7,573 bases of DNA from Burkholderiaceae bacterium. Lineage in GTDB: Bacteria > Pseudomonadota > Gammaproteobacteria > Burkholderiales > Burkholderiaceae_F. The notes below the pieces were generated by a model that was given only the letters and a program-made list of their open reading frames with translations, did no database searches and had not been told where the DNA came from. Numbering within the stretch: the first letter of the stretch is position 1; each line of letters begins with the position of its first letter. Of the stretch, positions 6,217 to 7,573 are shown piece after piece. A program made the translations under genes and the position numbers. The stretch is from positions 1 to 7,573 of the forward strand of contig JACCYC010000172.1 of the NCBI GenBank assembly GCA_013696665.1, in the 5' to 3' direction.

Positions 6217-7554
6217 ATGAAACCCGTAGTGTCGATCGTTGGCCGGCCCAACGTTGGCAAGTCGACTCTGTTCAATCGGTTAACGCACTCGCGCGCGGCA
6301 CTCGTTGCGGACTTTCCGGGGCTCACTCGAGACCGGCACTACGGCGAAGGACGTGTCGGCCCGCGCGATTACATTGTCATTGACACCGGCGGCTTCGAGC
6401 CGGTGAACGCCGAGGGCATCGTGCGCGAGATGGCCGCTCAGACAGAGCAGGCGATCGCCGAGTGCGATGTGGTGATCTTCGTGCTTGATGCACGCGAAGG
6501 GTTGACGGGCCAGGATGCGCGCATCGCGGCGCGGCTTCGTGTCGCCGCGCGCCCAGTCGTCCTGGCGGTGAACAAAGCCGAGGGACTATCCGAGCAAGCC
6601 GCAGCGGAATTTCACGAACTCGGTCTCGGCGAGCCCTGGCTGATCTCGGCTGCGCACGGCGACGGTGTGCAAACGCTGATGCAGATAGCGCTTGAGGACT
6701 TCGTCCAAGCAGAAGCGCAAGAAGAGGCAGGGGGCGATGCAGTTGCTGGCGACCGGCGAATTCGCGTTGCAGTAGTGGGCAGACCCAACGTAGGCAAATC
6801 GACACTTATCAATGCTGTGCTGGGCGAGGAACGGCTGATCGCTTTCGACAAGCCGGGCACCACGCGCGATTCAATTGAAATTGAATTCGATTACGACGGC
6901 AGCAAGTTCACGCTGATCGACACCGCCGGGATCCGCAGGCGCGGCAAAGTCTTCGAGACTGTTGAAAAATTCTCCGTCGTCAAGACGTTGCAGTCGATTG
7001 CTGACAGCAACGTCGTCATTCTGTTACTCGACGCGGCATCTGAGATTGCCGACCAGGACGCGCATATCGCAGGCTTTGTGCTCGAAAGCGGCCGCGCGAT
7101 GGTGGTTGCGGTCAACAAATGGGACGGGCTTGACGCCTATCGGCGCGAGCGCATCACGCATGAGATCGAACGCAAGCTTCATTTTCTTCGCTGGGCGCGC
7201 TTCCACCAGGTCTCGGCGCTGAAGAAAACAGGGCTCAAGCCGCTGATGCGATCGGTATCGGAGGCGTACAAGGCCGCCTTTGTACGATTGCCCACGCCGA
7301 AGCTCACGCGCGCGTTGCTTGCTGCGGTAGCGCGCCAGCAGCCAGCCCGCGCGGGTCATTCGCGACCCAAGCCGCGTTATGCACATCAAGGCGGGCACAA
7401 TCCGCCGATCATCATCGTGCACGGCAATTCGCTGAGCCAGGTATCGGACCCGTATCGACGCTATTTGGAAGGGCAGTTTCGCGAGCAATTTGATCTCACC
7501 GGGACGCCGTTGCGAGTGGAATTTCGAACTAGCAGAAACCCGTACGCCGAATGA
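6217..7554 (+). CDS. der: Ribosome biogenesis GTPase Der (EngA)
   Basis: Known: Der is an essential GTPase with two G domains in tandem plus a KH-like domain. It binds the 50S subunit and acts late in its assembly. Seen: 445 residues. G domain 1 has GRPNVGKST (9-17), DTGG (56-59), NKAE (119-122) and SAAHG (144-148). An acidic linker (about 162-179) follows. G domain 2 has GRPNVGKST (188-196), GTTRDS (214-219), DTAGIRRRGK (235-244), NKWD (300-303) and SALKKTG (333-339). The KH-like domain spans about 351-440, including NPPIIIVHGNSLSQV and GTPLRVEFRTSRNPY. The protein is complete. Glu replaces Asp in the first NKxD motif, which I recall as common in betaproteobacterial Der. The start follows directly on a hairpin, with GGA six bases upstream. 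The 19 bases after the stop show no gene start; hfq is the usual next gene. Confidence 0.96.
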   Translation: MKPVVSIVGRPNVGKSTLFNRLTHSRAALVADFPGLTRDRHYGEGRVGPRDYIVIDTGGFEPVNAEGIVREMAAQTEQAIAECDVVIFVLDAREGLTGQDARIAARLRVAARPVVLAVNKAEGLSEQAAAEFHELGLGEPWLISAAHGDGVQTLMQIALEDFVQAEAQEEAGGDAVAGDRRIRVAVVGRPNVGKSTLINAVLGEERLIAFDKPGTTRDSIEIEFDYDGSKFTLIDTAGIRRRGKVFETVEKFSVVKTLQSIADSNVVILLLDAASEIADQDAHIAGFVLESGRAMVVAVNKWDGLDAYRRERITHEIERKLHFLRWARFHQVSALKKTGLKPLMRSVSEAYKAAFVRLPTPKLTRALLAAVARQQPARAGHSRPKPRYAHQGGHNPPIIIVHGNSLSQVSDPYRRYLEGQFREQFDLTGTPLRVEFRTSRNPYAE

Positions 7555-7573
7555 CGATCTGAGTTTGCCACGG

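Noticed and set aside
6571..6582. Glu in place of Asp in the first NKxD motif of Der (NKAE, residues 119-122)
   Set aside because: From memory of Burkholderiales Der sequences this substitution is usual in the lineage, so it is not a sign of a defective GTPase.
7024..7488. A 154-codon - strand open frame opposite the end of der
   Set aside because: The + strand here encodes the conserved G4, G5 and KH-like parts of Der; the reverse frame has no domain signal.
7551..7562. ATG overlapping the der stop (ATGA) as start of a next gene
   Set aside because: The frame reads three codons and stops at TGA (7560-7562).

Overview
The window is a compact, GC-rich stretch of bacterial chromosome with seven co-directional genes on the + strand. 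Gaps between them run from a 4-base overlap to 31 bases. The order is pilW(pilF)-rodZ-ispG-hisS-yfgM-bamB-der. This matches the conserved proteobacterial block that usually lies between rlmN and hfq/hflX. The IspG (about 430 residues), the Der (NKAE in its first G domain, C-terminal GTPLRVEFRTSRNPY) and the PilW with a Thr run after its lipid-modified Cys all look betaproteobacterial, Burkholderiales-like. This lineage call is from remembered family sequences, not a search.

Layout: 1-12 holds a ribosome binding site. 13-825 encodes a TPR lipoprotein of type IV pilus assembly. 829-1725 encodes the cell-shape protein RodZ. 1732-3024 encodes the MEP-pathway enzyme IspG. 3028-4314 encodes histidyl-tRNA synthetase. 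An exact 14-bp tandem duplication spans the hisS stop codon. 4345-4986 encodes YfgM, a single-pass membrane protein, overlapping by 4 bases bamB (4983-6185), a beta-propeller lipoprotein of outer-membrane protein assembly. An imperfect hairpin fills the whole 31-base gap before der (6217-7554), the double-GTPase ribosome assembly factor. The last 19 bases hold no recognisable gene start.

The genes probably form one transcription unit. No internal promoter or terminator is convincing, and only pilW has a good Shine-Dalgarno sequence, so translational coupling or re-initiation is likely at several junctions. Functionally the block joins envelope construction (pilus secretin assembly, rod shape, Sec ancillary factor, BAM complex) with isoprenoid precursor supply, tRNA charging and 50S maturation. 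I see no mobile element, CRISPR array, RNA gene, defence system or unknown gene. The less ordinary signals are small and lie at gene junctions: the bamB-der hairpin, the hisS-yfgM duplication and two near-identical stop-GCG-ATG junctions.
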